A stretch of DNA of 64,000 nucleotides from Acetobacter sp. UBA5411 (GCF_002409645.1 NZ_DHNR01000033.1:62001-126000), one strand, 5' to 3'. Numbered from the stretch's first letter, positions 25,344 to 34,661 are shown. Notes: generated by a model from the letters alone, not told the origin. Program-made: numbers and translations.

Positions 25344-26219
25344 ATGAGGATCAAATTCGTGCCTGACGCCATCTGCCTCTTTGCCGCCCACGCGCCGACA
25401 GGGCATATCCCCCCTCATACCGCTTATTACTTATCCGAATTGACCCGTTGTGGACTCACGGTTCACCTCGCTCTATCCGGCTGCGAGGAGATTCCGGCTG
25501 ATACATTGGATTTCTGCGAGAACACCACAATAACACCTTGGACGCGACCAAACCTGGGTCATGATTTCGGTGCATGGAAAGACCTGATTCTGTGGGGGTG
25601 TGCAGAACAGGCCTCCCGGATTCTACTGGCGAACGACAGTGTCTTTGGCCCATTTTCATCACTATCAAAGCTTTTTGCCCGCATGGAACAAAAAGAGGCC
25701 GAAGTCTGGGGCATTGTGGAATCCCTTGATGTTCTGCCTCATCTTCAGTCCTGGTTTATATGTTTTGAGCATCACAGCTTTCACGCACCAGCCATACAGC
25801 GTGTCTTTCTTCAGGATTTCACGCCGATGACACGCGAAGAACTGATCTGGCACGGTGAACTGGGGCTGGCCGTCGCCTGTCAGACAGAGAACCTGCAGAC
25901 AAAAGCTGTCTGGAGCGATAGACAAAGCATCCTGTCCAGATCAATAAAAAAGACCAATGCGATGCATTTGCGCTGGCGTCAGCTCTTACGGACAGAAGCG
26001 GTTCCGTTCATAAAAACCGAATTACTGCGGGATAATATCTCTCGACTTGCCTCAGTCAGGCACTGGAAAGACGCCTTGCCAGAACAAAGCACTTTTCAGA
26101 CATGCTGGATCGAGGATTACCTGAAACAGAATCCGCCTCGACCTAATCGACCACACATCAATCTAAAAGGTCGCCTATTCTATAACCTTGTCGAACAGAT
26201 GACAGGAAGAACCACTTAA
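25344..26219 (+). CDS. RgpF-like (rhamnan synthesis F family) protein
   Basis: A 291-residue protein resembling the rhamnan synthesis protein F family of glycosyltransferase-like enzymes acting on rhamnose-rich or O-antigen polysaccharide. Seen in the sequence are the family segments GHDFGAWKDLI, ILLANDSVFGPFSSL, EVWGIVESLDVLPHLQSWFICFEH and FLQDFTPMTREELIWHGELGLA. The start ATG at 25344 is well separated from HU. It is convergent with the ATP-grasp gene (4 bp between stops). The substrate is not known. Confidence 0.82.
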   Translation: MRIKFVPDAICLFAAHAPTGHIPPHTAYYLSELTRCGLTVHLALSGCEEIPADTLDFCENTTITPWTRPNLGHDFGAWKDLILWGCAEQASRILLANDSVFGPFSSLSKLFARMEQKEAEVWGIVESLDVLPHLQSWFICFEHHSFHAPAIQRVFLQDFTPMTREELIWHGELGLAVACQTENLQTKAVWSDRQSILSRSIKKTNAMHLRWRQLLRTEAVPFIKTELLRDNISRLASVRHWKDALPEQSTFQTCWIEDYLKQNPPRPNRPHINLKGRLFYNLVEQMTGRTT

Positions 26220-26223
26220 CCGG

Positions 26224-27411
26224 TCAGGAAACGCTGCACACAGGATCTTTTTGCAGAGATTTTCTCGCAGACGCATGCCTGTCGATCATGCGCTCAAAAG
26301 CCTGTCTGATCCGCGCAATACATGCGCTTTTATATGGAAAGACATCGTCTGGATCGCGATCATGCACAATCATGGCGGTCTCTACTTCAAACACAACCAG
26401 CGTTTCATCTTGTAAAATACCAAAATCCAGACCGAAGTAATCCAGCCCTATACGCGGGGGAATCCTATAAAGCGCCTCCATAACCCGAGATGGAAAAACT
26501 GCCGCCATATCCTGCATGAACCGCGCTTCTTCCGCCCTCCTCTCGGGAAAGTTCTCCATCTTCGCATTATAATACCAGATGGCCCAGTCATCGTGGATAG
26601 CCAGATGAACGGGATATGGCACACCATCTACAAAAACGACTCTGTATTTTCTGTAGAGTCCATCTTTGCTTACATAATCATAGAACTGTGTCGCGTAATA
26701 ATAGCCAGACGCACCTGTTTCATGGACATAGCGATCAAACGCAGCACGATTATCAATACGCGCGAGACTATTTCCTGCATGGGAAGAAACCGGCCTTACC
26801 AGCAGGGGGAAATCCGGAAGATTGTTAAAGGGAGCACACACCACGGTACAAGATGGCACTAGGAGTCCGGGGATATCAGCCAGAATATCCGGAACCGTTG
26901 AGCGCGCCATATCCATGATGCGCCCTCCTCCATTCAGAACAGGAACGCCTGAAGCCTTACCAATCGCTTCCGCTTCAAGAATTGCTGTCGTCCGACGGGC
27001 GTCCTCCCCCATCGCAAGAACAACCACATCTGGCTGAAGATTTCTTATTCTTTCGGCAAGCTCTTCCCTTCTGTCCGGCTCGCCTGAAACCCACATCGTG
27101 TAGAGAGCAGTGCTGTCATCGAGCAGCATGGCGAGCGGCGCGTTGGCCTGAAATGTCCCCGGCACATTCATGACAATAATCCGTCGCTCAGTGCCTACAT
27201 CAGGTCTGTCCGGCTGTTGGATCGGGTCGAGATGCATTGCAGTATTGAGGTGATCCAGGGCGGCAGCCTCATCACCACAAACCAGGCACATTTCCCATAA
27301 ACGATAGTGGAGTTGCGCCCGCTCCCCTGCCGTTCCCACAACTTTCAGTCGGGCAAGCAGGGTTTCGCGGGCAAGCAAGGGATCATTGGAGAATTCTGCG
27401 AGATCAAGCAT
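26224..27411 (-). CDS. ATP-grasp-fold protein with TPR-like N-terminus
   Basis: About 395 residues. The first 60 or so form TPR-like helices (LHYRLWEMCLVCGDEAAALDHLNTAM). The remainder resembles an ATP-grasp ligase: FPLLVRPVSSHAGNSL, then YRKYRVVFVDGVPYPVHLAI, and GLDYFGLDFG with VVFEVETAM in the region that normally holds the metal-binding Asp/Glu/Asn. At the usual Asn position a Glu is seen. I chose the ATG at 27411; a GTG at 27432 is possible. It sits beside a double glycosyltransferase and a beta-roll surface protein. The product is unknown. Confidence 0.75.
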   Translation of the reverse strand: MLDLAEFSNDPLLARETLLARLKVVGTAGERAQLHYRLWEMCLVCGDEAAALDHLNTAMHLDPIQQPDRPDVGTERRIIVMNVPGTFQANAPLAMLLDDSTALYTMWVSGEPDRREELAERIRNLQPDVVVLAMGEDARRTTAILEAEAIGKASGVPVLNGGGRIMDMARSTVPDILADIPGLLVPSCTVVCAPFNNLPDFPLLVRPVSSHAGNSLARIDNRAAFDRYVHETGASGYYYATQFYDYVSKDGLYRKYRVVFVDGVPYPVHLAIHDDWAIWYYNAKMENFPERRAEEARFMQDMAAVFPSRVMEALYRIPPRIGLDYFGLDFGILQDETLVVFEVETAMIVHDRDPDDVFPYKSACIARIRQAFERMIDRHASARKSLQKDPVCSVS

Positions 27412-27503
27412 GACCCGAGAGTAATGGGGCACCCCTCAACGGAGAGTAAATCCACCTCTCATCATCGATGGTTTCAGGGCAGACTAAATCAGAAGACCCG
27501 CTC

Positions 27504-30245
27504 CTATTGGACTACAGACTGAAGATATTGCTTCAGCTCTTCTGCCTGCCCCCTAAAATTCGGAAGAGAGTCTTTCATGGGATTCACATAGGAGTCCAAC
27601 ATTTCGGGCCGCGCCAGAATTCCCTCTACCGCTGTTTTCAAGGGCTCCGGTCGGCCATCCAGAGGAATGAGGTTGCCATTGACCCCATCAACAATATCCT
27701 CCGCCTGACCTCCGGGGGCAGTGGAAATGACCCAGACGTCACGCGCAAGGGCTTCACGCACAGTCAGGCCATAACTTTCCATCCACTGTGAGGGGAACAG
27801 CAGCACATCAATGGAATTAAAGAAGGCGTCACGTGTTGCATCGCCGTAGGCTGGCTGAATGGTGATCTTGCCTTTCACCTTCCAGCCAGAAACATCCATC
27901 GACGCAAAACCGAGATTAAGCGTGTTGTCGATCAGAACCAGTTCCCAGTCGGCGCTCTCCAGTTCTTCGAACACCTCTCGAACCAATGGAAAACCTTTCA
28001 CCGCTTCCTGCCCACCCACAAAACCGAACCTGATCGGCGTTTTGGATTGATGAGGCTTATGCGGCACCTTTGGCCAACTGAAACCGTTTCTATTCACCTT
28101 CACCTGTTCGGGATCAAAACCGTTGGCCAGGTAAAGGGCGCGATGGGACTCGCTCGGCGCCAGAAGCAGTGAGGCTTCCTTCAGTATCGAGAGCATCATG
28201 TCCTGACGCACCTTGAGATGCATGGCACCCGGCAGACAGGATCGACACACATTGAGGTCGATGTGACGCTGGAAACAATAACGTCCATTCGGCTTGACCA
28301 TGAACTGTCGTTCACACAACCACCAAGCGTCATGAAGCGTCACCACAAACGGCACGCCTTCTTCCAGACAGGCCTGCAACATCCCCAGTCCCAGCCCCTG
28401 TATCGAATGAAAATGCACGACATCAGGCCGGAATGCTTTTACCCATGAAATAAACTGGGCAGTACAGCGAGGATTATCGAGCCCAGAAATCGGGTCGATA
28501 TGCGTAGAAAGCGGGGATCCGACGACAGGCACTCCTTCTATTTCATAGCGAAGAGAAGAAGAAAACAGCGCGGGAATCGGTTCGTAGGAGGTAAATATGG
28601 CAACATCAGTTTCAAGTGCTGACAAATGTGTCGCCATTTCCTCAGCAACAAGAGTAGCGCCACCAAAAGATCGTGGTGTAAAGAATATATTGACTGCCAT
28701 GACACGCAGTCGATCCGTTTTATCCCGCTCAGGTGCCGGAAACTGCGTGGCAACCTGCTTCCGCGCTATGGCTTCAGGCCGGTAATGCTCCAGCACATCC
28801 AATCGCGCCTGCTGCCCGATACGTTCGCGGAGAGCTTCATCGTGCGCCAGCGCTAGAAGCGTGTCGTGCCAGCCCGTTTTATCCTTTGCAAGAAAACCGT
28901 TCTGATTGTCCTCGACCACACCAAGGAAAGTGTCGCAGGGCGAACAGACCGCCGGGACTTGCAAAATAGCCGCTTCCAAAAATTTTATATTGCTTTTGGC
29001 ATCGTTGAAAATTGACGGCTCGAGAGGTGCAATGGCTATATCTGCTCCAGCAAGAACAGCCATATATCCCGCATAATCACGCCCTTCCAGATATTCCATG
29101 CGGGCACCAAATCTCTGAAAATCATCCGGCAAGGTGAGTTCACCAATAATCCGCAGAACCAACCGAGGCTCTGCATCCATGGCGGCAGCCAACCCTTCTG
29201 CACATTCGAGAAAATCCTGATCGTGCGTACGCGTTCCCGATCCGTAAACAATGACGATATCATCGTTTTTCCGTGGAGCTTTCTCATTGCTCAAAAGCTG
29301 GTCCGCAATTCGCAGGGTTTCACCATCCAGCGCATTCTCAATGACACAGACATCCTTGACGCCAGCGCGCAGCATGATTTCGCCAAGAACACGAGTGGAA
29401 GCAATGCCTCGCCCACAAAGTTGCAGGCACTCGCGATACAGTTGCGCCCCTTCAAGCAGACCTTCCTGTTCTGCTTTACTGAGAGAGAGCAGATTACTGT
29501 TCTGACCATAAAGCTCGAGATCAAAGATCAGATCATCGACTTCCCACCAGGGCTCAATACCAAAGCGTTTTGCTTCCTCAATCAGTGTTTTAATAACAGA
29601 AACAGCTGGAGTGCGATAAAAAATGACTTCCCAGCTTGTCTGCATGGCGGATAAGGCGCTTTGCGGATCATGCCAGTTTACGACCTCGACTTCCCACCCA
29701 AGTAATTCCAGCTCTTCTTTTCTTTGCCACACTCGATACTTTGCGCACTGTGGGATGCTGAGCTCAGCCACGATAAGTATTTTAGGGGTAAGCCCAAGAG
29801 CACGCGCGGAAGGCACTGCCTGTCTATAAGGATTCGATACCTTTTCCACTTTTTCTGGTGACGTCTTCCTGTTTTTACCAGGCTTTTTCTTCACCACTAA
29901 ACGCTGCCGCAATCGCGAATCCAGACGTTTTCCTACACGCAGGCAAAGACTCTTTACGCCATCCTTTTCCACAATTTCTTGCGCTCTTTGTACTGTCCCT
30001 TTCAGGGAACGCCCGTTAACGGTCTGTCCGTGCACAAGCAACCATCCGCCACGAAGAGCGCGTCCAACACGGGAAATAGGGCTTTTATTCCACGAAAAGA
30101 GAAGATGACGCACACGTGCGGCATCCTCTGCACTTACATCAGCTCTTACACTATGGAGAAAAGCTGCCCCTTTATAGCATTCAAGCAACGCCTCGACATG
30201 GCGAAGACGTTTTTCGAGAATTTCCTGAGGCTGCTTTTCAGTCAC
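27504..30245 (-). CDS. Tandem-domain glycosyltransferase (GT-B, GT4-like)
   Basis: A 913-residue protein (as called) with two GT-B-type glycosyltransferase modules. The first, about residues 155-510, has ELSIPQCAKYRVWQRKEELELLGW and ends with IKFLEAAILQVPAVCSPCDTF. The second, about 520-913, has the N-terminal FGGATLVAEEMATHL, the middle FVVTLHDAWW, and the GT4 donor-site segment SQWMESYGLTVREALARDVWVISTAPGGQAE. A helical stretch occupies the N-terminus. The start is a choice between GTG at 30245 (adopted) and TTG at 30278. It probably builds a surface glycan; donor and acceptor are unknown. Confidence 0.85.
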   Translation of the reverse strand: MTEKQPQEILEKRLRHVEALLECYKGAAFLHSVRADVSAEDAARVRHLLFSWNKSPISRVGRALRGGWLLVHGQTVNGRSLKGTVQRAQEIVEKDGVKSLCLRVGKRLDSRLRQRLVVKKKPGKNRKTSPEKVEKVSNPYRQAVPSARALGLTPKILIVAELSIPQCAKYRVWQRKEELELLGWEVEVVNWHDPQSALSAMQTSWEVIFYRTPAVSVIKTLIEEAKRFGIEPWWEVDDLIFDLELYGQNSNLLSLSKAEQEGLLEGAQLYRECLQLCGRGIASTRVLGEIMLRAGVKDVCVIENALDGETLRIADQLLSNEKAPRKNDDIVIVYGSGTRTHDQDFLECAEGLAAAMDAEPRLVLRIIGELTLPDDFQRFGARMEYLEGRDYAGYMAVLAGADIAIAPLEPSIFNDAKSNIKFLEAAILQVPAVCSPCDTFLGVVEDNQNGFLAKDKTGWHDTLLALAHDEALRERIGQQARLDVLEHYRPEAIARKQVATQFPAPERDKTDRLRVMAVNIFFTPRSFGGATLVAEEMATHLSALETDVAIFTSYEPIPALFSSSLRYEIEGVPVVGSPLSTHIDPISGLDNPRCTAQFISWVKAFRPDVVHFHSIQGLGLGMLQACLEEGVPFVVTLHDAWWLCERQFMVKPNGRYCFQRHIDLNVCRSCLPGAMHLKVRQDMMLSILKEASLLLAPSESHRALYLANGFDPEQVKVNRNGFSWPKVPHKPHQSKTPIRFGFVGGQEAVKGFPLVREVFEELESADWELVLIDNTLNLGFASMDVSGWKVKGKITIQPAYGDATRDAFFNSIDVLLFPSQWMESYGLTVREALARDVWVISTAPGGQAEDIVDGVNGNLIPLDGRPEPLKTAVEGILARPEMLDSYVNPMKDSLPNFRGQAEELKQYLQSVVQ

Positions 30246-30403
30246 GATAATTCGGTCGCTTTCTCGTAAGAAGATCAAACAATCACTGGTAACTTTAACA
30301 CTTTATACCGCTTCTCATATGCGGTGCATTATGTCTGTTCTCACACATCATACCGTTTCAGGAGAAGCAAATTCTCTCATCAGAAACACCCAATGCATTG
30401 AAC

Positions 30404-30434
30404 AAAAAAAAAAACCGGACCCTTTCGGGCCCGG
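30404..30434 (-). terminator. Rho-independent terminator of the beta-roll gene
   Basis: Stem CCGGGCCC / GGGTCCGG (one wobble) with a GAAA loop, followed leftward by a long T-run. It lies 24 bp after the stop of the beta-roll protein. Confidence 0.93.
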
Positions 30435-30457
30435 CTTCACTTCCAAAAATCCGGAAA

Positions 30458-31852
30458 TTACCAGATCTGGAAATCGCCCGAATTCAGGCTGGTAACATTC
30501 TGGAACAGGATGGTGGTGCCATCGTCCAGCTTAAGGGTCGTAGAACCATTCTGATTTGTCTGGTCTGCCAGAGCATTCTGCAACTCAGAATTAGAGTACT
30601 GATACAGAGCAACGGTATTACCGACAGCAGAGTTGAAGTCAGTGATAACGTAATTACCGCCAGCGATACCATCGCGGAAAGCAAAGATGTTCGCTGCGCC
30701 GGAACCACCGGTCATGGTCGCATCGCCAACACCAGCAACAAGGGTATCGGCGCCTGTGCCACCGATAAACACCTGCGTGCCCGTTGTGTCTACATTATTA
30801 CCAAAGGCATGAACGCCATTGGTCGAACCAGCAGCATTTAGGGTTTCGTTACCCGTACCACCCGAGAAGAGTGTTTCGCCCGAACCCGTACCATTCACGA
30901 TGACATTCATCGAGTCGGCACCAAAGATCGTGCTCTGCCCTGCTGTAATCGTGCTCGTGCCATAACCGCCGACAAAAGTCAGGGAACCGGCAACACTGAC
31001 ATTCGCGTCAACGGCATACTGAACCCACGCGTCACCACTAGCGGAGATCGTATCACCCACACCCGTCATGACAGTGGAAACACCACCATTCAGCGAGATC
31101 GTGTCATCGGTGCCGCCGACCACGGTGGAACCGCCGCCAACCGTGATAGCGTTGTTGCTGCCTGCACCGGCGACATTCTCGACGTAGGAGTCCTTGCCAA
31201 CCGTCACGAAGGAGCTGCCGCCGTAAAGCGAGACAGTCTGGTTGCTGGCGCAATTGCCACCAAAAATGGTGTCGTGACCATAGGAATAGACGGTGTTGGT
31301 GCCGTTGCTGACGTTGACGAAGTTGTCACCAGCTCCAGCATTGATCGTGTTCTGGCCTGCACCGGCGATGACGGTGTCGTTACCGGAACCTGCAAACACC
31401 ATCCAGTTACCAGCGTTGGCGAGCTGGTCACCTGTGAAGGCATTGTTACCCGTGCCAGCCACGAAAAGACCTGCCGAGCTGCCAGCCTGAAACTGAACGC
31501 CACCAGTCGTGCCGCCTTCGACACTGACAAAGCTGGATGTCACACCAGACGCATCAATCTGCGTATGAATGCTGGGAACACCCGATCCGACAGCGCCACC
31601 GAAGACGATTGCGCCGACGCCACCGGTCACGGAGTAGGAACCCGCTACCGTAGCGACGCCGTAGCCCACGCCATTTCCGTTAAAAGCCGTTGAACCCGGA
31701 ACAAGATTGATACCATCAACCCCGCCGATTTCTCCGGTAAGTGTGTTGCTGAAATCTGTGACTAAGCTAGCAAGCTGCTCGGTGAGAGCCCCATCAACAG
31801 TGACGACTACATGCGCCCCAGCTGATGCACCCTGAACGGTCATCAATGGCAT
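30458..31852 (-). CDS. RTX-like beta-roll secreted protein
   Basis: A 464-residue acidic, Gly/Thr/Asn-rich protein without an N-terminal signal peptide. Degenerate RTX nonapeptides occur around residues 155-180 (GSGNDTVIAGAGQNTINA and neighbours) and near 330-380 (GGTGNETLN, GGTGADTLVAG). The C-terminus (VITDFNSAVGNTVALYQY then LDDGTTILFQNV and DFQIW) resembles the uncleaved C-terminal signal of type I secretion substrates. The ATG at 31852 has AAGGA. No ABC transporter is encoded in the window. Likely a surface or secreted adhesin-like protein; inference. Confidence 0.78.
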   Translation of the reverse strand: MPLMTVQGASAGAHVVVTVDGALTEQLASLVTDFSNTLTGEIGGVDGINLVPGSTAFNGNGVGYGVATVAGSYSVTGGVGAIVFGGAVGSGVPSIHTQIDASGVTSSFVSVEGGTTGGVQFQAGSSAGLFVAGTGNNAFTGDQLANAGNWMVFAGSGNDTVIAGAGQNTINAGAGDNFVNVSNGTNTVYSYGHDTIFGGNCASNQTVSLYGGSSFVTVGKDSYVENVAGAGSNNAITVGGGSTVVGGTDDTISLNGGVSTVMTGVGDTISASGDAWVQYAVDANVSVAGSLTFVGGYGTSTITAGQSTIFGADSMNVIVNGTGSGETLFSGGTGNETLNAAGSTNGVHAFGNNVDTTGTQVFIGGTGADTLVAGVGDATMTGGSGAANIFAFRDGIAGGNYVITDFNSAVGNTVALYQYSNSELQNALADQTNQNGSTTLKLDDGTTILFQNVTSLNSGDFQIW

Positions 31853-32525
31853 ACGTCAGTTCCTTTGTTGCACCCACATGACCCGTCGCAGCAACTCACG
31901 TAGGCAATATTCTGTCTGTGTCCCTTGTATTAAAAGAAAGACAGGCAGGCAACAAAAAAGAAGCGGGGTCAATCAAAAAAAAAGCGTGACAAACAAGACC
32001 TACCAACCATTCACCAAATTCAGAAAGGTATATTTTTGAATATAAATAAATATATATACAGTAAATAAAAATAAATAACAAAACAAAAAGAATAAAAATA
32101 GTTAAGATCGACTGTATTATTCATTTACAGGGAAAAACATATATACCAAAATACGATTAAAATTCACCTTAAATACAATCAATACATATCAAAAAATCTC
32201 CGAGCTATATCCCTTTTCCAAACACTGCTTTTTACGACCAAAAGCCCCGGCACTTCGTTTGCCGGATAAGGCTGCTTTCCCCTCTCCGTCATTCCTCCTC
32301 TCTCCACACCAAATGACGTCAGATGTTTTTTTGCTTTGAGAATATTTCAGAAGCGCCTACCCGCCTCGAACCACCGATCGCCTCATGTTTTAGAAGGAAC
32401 AGCGCTCACAGGCCGCGGTAGACTGCCGTTTTCATCTCCGCAGCGAGTCGCCTGCAACCTCCGCCTAACAGCCGTTACGATTCGTAACGCGTCTGCACGC
32501 AGGAGCGGCATGCCCCGAAATTTTA
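31853..32525. other. AT-rich non-coding region with palindromes
   Basis: About 670 bp without a credible gene. 31,930-32,200 is strikingly AT-rich compared with the flanks and probably carries the promoter of the beta-roll gene. Further right are a hairpin CCGGCA (32247-32252) / TGCCGG (32260-32265) and a perfect CGTTACG-ATT-CGTAACG palindrome (32472-32488), which looks like an operator. A frame at 32336-32557 has no family resemblance. Confidence 0.5.
32472..32488. promoter_or_regulatory. Operator-like palindrome
   Basis: Seven-base perfect arms CGTTACG and CGTAACG around a three-base centre. Such a compact perfect palindrome in a non-coding region suggests a dimeric repressor site; the regulator is not identified. 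Confidence 0.4.
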
Positions 32526-32573
32526 TTGTAAAAACAAAGAAAGCAGGTCACCCCTGAATACGGAATGACCTGC
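32526..32573 (-). terminator. Rho-independent terminator of speE
   Basis: Perfect 8-bp stem GCAGGTCA / TGACCTGC (32543-32550 and 32566-32573) with a 15-base loop, followed leftward by TTTCTTTGTTTTT. Lies 22 bp after the speE stop. Confidence 0.88.
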
Positions 32574-32594
32574 CTGTAACAATCGACGCAAGCA

Positions 32595-33464
32595 TCAGTT
32601 CCCGGAGGGAAGATGCTTTGCAATATAAGGTGGCAGATTGAAGGAACCCACGTGAATTTCAGGGGTCCAATACTGTGTATTGCCCAGAACGCCAGACTGC
32701 TCGGCTCGCGCCTTTACTGCTGTCACATCCTGCTGCGTCGGATCCGAGCCCTTTGAGGCGATCCCCAGCGTCATGAACCCACCGACATAGGTCGGCACAG
32801 CCGCAACGTAAGCAGACACCTGCGGGAAGAATTTCGCCCGACGAAGACTCGTCTCATGCAGTTCATCCGCCTGCATGAACGGCACACCACACTGATTCAC
32901 AATCAGACCGTCCGGTCCAAGAATACGGGCGCAGTGTTCGTAGAAGGAATCCGTGAAGAGGACTTCGCCCACCCCAATCGGGTCTGTGCTGTCGACGATG
33001 ATGACATCAAACGAAGCATCCGGCGCCTCGGCCACATAGGCGATGCCGTCACCGACAATCACGTCCGCACGGGCGTCATTCCATGCGTCACCAGCGATCT
33101 TCGGCAGATGCTGCTTGGACAGCTCGATAACCGCGCCGTCAATTTCCACCATGACGGCCTTTTCCACAGCCTTGTGCTCCAGCACACGCCGCAGAACACC
33201 GCCATCGCCCGCACCGATGATCAGCACCCGACGCGGATCGGGATGCGTGAACAAGGGAACATGCGTCAGCATTTCCTGATAGACGAACTCATCCGCTTCC
33301 GTGATCTGCACCACGCCGTCGAGCATGAGCACGCGACCATGGGAATCGCTCTCGAACACGACAATGTCCTGAAAAGGACTTTTGACACGAGCGAGTTCCT
33401 TGCGAACCCGGAATCTCTGTCCCCAGCTGTCGTACAGCCCTTCGTTCAGCCACTGCTCAGACAT
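32595..33464 (-). CDS. speE: Spermidine synthase
   Basis: Transfers an aminopropyl group from decarboxylated S-adenosylmethionine to putrescine. The 289-residue protein has the family motifs FVYQEMLTHVPLF, the SAM-type loop VLIIGAGDGGVLRRVLEH, DVIVDSTDPIG (as DVIIVDSTDPIGVG) with the catalytic aspartate, and the C-terminal half ending YIAKHLPSG. The start is ATG at 33464. It is downstream of speD, which supplies its aminopropyl donor. Confidence 0.95.
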   Translation of the reverse strand: MSEQWLNEGLYDSWGQRFRVRKELARVKSPFQDIVVFESDSHGRVLMLDGVVQITEADEFVYQEMLTHVPLFTHPDPRRVLIIGAGDGGVLRRVLEHKAVEKAVMVEIDGAVIELSKQHLPKIAGDAWNDARADVIVGDGIAYVAEAPDASFDVIIVDSTDPIGVGEVLFTDSFYEHCARILGPDGLIVNQCGVPFMQADELHETSLRRAKFFPQVSAYVAAVPTYVGGFMTLGIASKGSDPTQQDVTAVKARAEQSGVLGNTQYWTPEIHVGSFNLPPYIAKHLPSGN

Positions 33465-33569
33465 GCAGCCTCCATAGAGTCATGATAGCCACAGCCATAA
33501 CCGCTCAGGACCAACGCCCTGAGCGGAGCATCATAAAAGCTGGGACTATGATTTATTACGGGAAAGCGA

Positions 33570-34034
33570 TCAGACCGAGACGCGACCGCGACGCTGCTCG
33601 TCAACCAGCACGCGTCCAGCCTGAAACAGCCGCTGCATCACGGGAATGGACAGATGCGGATCGCAATCGCCACACATAAAGATGTCCACAGCCGCAAAAT
33701 TGCGTTCCGGCCATGTGTGGATGGAGATATGGCTTTCTGCCAGTACCACCACACCCGATACACCACCATTCGGAGAAAAATGGTGGAAATGACTGTGCAG
33801 GATTGTCGCCCCGGCTGCCACAGCAGCTTCACACAGCGTAGCATCGATCTTTGCCGGATCGTCGAGGTTTACAGCCTCCCACAGATCCACAAGCAGATGC
33901 GTGCCTGCAAATTTTTCGCCGTCGCGTTCGACGAAGTAATCCTTGCGCTCGTCCTCACAGGACTCAGCGATAGCGACAGTCTGGTTATTGCTCGGGAGTT
34001 CCGAGACCATCCCCAGTTGAGCAAGTGCGTTCAT
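33570..34034 (-). CDS. speD: S-adenosylmethionine decarboxylase proenzyme
   Basis: Pyruvoyl-dependent enzyme providing decarboxylated SAM for spermidine synthesis. The self-cleavage site is in LAESHISIHTWPE, where the serine becomes the pyruvoyl group. The GTHLLVDLWEA and CGDCDP segments are also family-typical. I chose the ATG at 34034 (154 residues); the frame stays open to 34124 but the extra 30 residues are not conserved-looking. Upstream lie short inverted repeats, including GGGCAA / TTGCCC at 34066-34079. It sits 105 bp ahead of speE. Confidence 0.93.
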   Translation of the reverse strand: MNALAQLGMVSELPSNNQTVAIAESCEDERKDYFVERDGEKFAGTHLLVDLWEAVNLDDPAKIDATLCEAAVAAGATILHSHFHHFSPNGGVSGVVVLAESHISIHTWPERNFAAVDIFMCGDCDPHLSIPVMQRLFQAGRVLVDEQRRGRVSV

Positions 34035-34385
34035 GACGTACCCCAAAACCAGTAGACGGCCTGTTGGGCAAAATTGCCCCCTTGGGCCAAGAAGCGCGGT
34101 GGATAAGGCGTTTATTCTTTCCACGCAAGGAAATTCTGCTTTTATTTTCGTGACACTTTGAAGGCGTCACATAACCGGCCAGAATGATTTACAAAACAGG
34201 ATAATATATTTTCGTAGACACTACATTTTCAAACACGCGTTACCGCCCGATGCCCCATTCTGGATGATCCTGCCAGCCTGACCTCCCCAAGCTGCCGCAG
34301 CCTTCAAACGGATCACCCGAAAACCGTATCCAGCCTGTGATTTCTTCCGCACCTCCATGACTGTTGTCCAAGCGTCAGGATTTGT

Positions 34386-34416
34386 TTGACAGCGACAGAC
34401 CGGAATGCGAGATGAT
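34386..34416 (+). promoter_or_regulatory. Putative promoter of the gcv operon
   Basis: A perfect -35 hexamer TTGACA at 34386-34391 lies 33 bp ahead of the riboswitch. The -10 is only approximate (GATGAT at 34411-34416, 19-base spacer), so the call rests mostly on the -35 and the position. Confidence 0.5.
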
Positions 34417-34423
34417 CAACTAT

Positions 34424-34572
34424 CACAGAGGGAGAGACCGGTCCTGAACCGGCGCCGAAGGAGCAACCGCCCTGGAAACTCTCAGGCAGAAGGACCCTGT
34501 GACTGGACATTCTGGAGAGTGGCGTTTCGAGCGCCCGCCGACGGGATAGCGATCTCAGGCAAACGGACAGAA
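34424..34572 (+). promoter_or_regulatory. Tandem glycine riboswitch
   Basis: Two consecutive glycine aptamers. Aptamer 1 (about 34424-34501) is closed by CACAG / CTGTG and contains the conserved GCCGAAGGAGCAA and CTCTCAGGCAGAAGGAC segments. Aptamer 2 (about 34510-34572) is closed by TTCTG / CAGAA and has GCCCGCCGACGGGATAGC and ATCTCAGGCAAACGGAC. The linker is short, as in cooperative tandem glycine riboswitches. It leads directly into gcvT, so glycine probably induces the operon. Confidence 0.95.
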
Positions 34573-34661
34573 GGGGCGCTGGACTGAACCGGTCGATCCG
34601 GAAGTGGGAGCGTTCTTATGTCATATGCAGCAGTTTTCTTCCGTGTCTCCAAGGTGCTCCC

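Noticed and set aside
30458..31852. Classical calcium-binding RTX toxin
   Set aside because: Nonapeptides are few and degenerate, and no activator or ABC transporter genes accompany the protein.
32336..32557. Possible 73-codon gene in the AT-rich gap
   Set aside because: No ribosome site, no domain and high arginine content typical of random frames.
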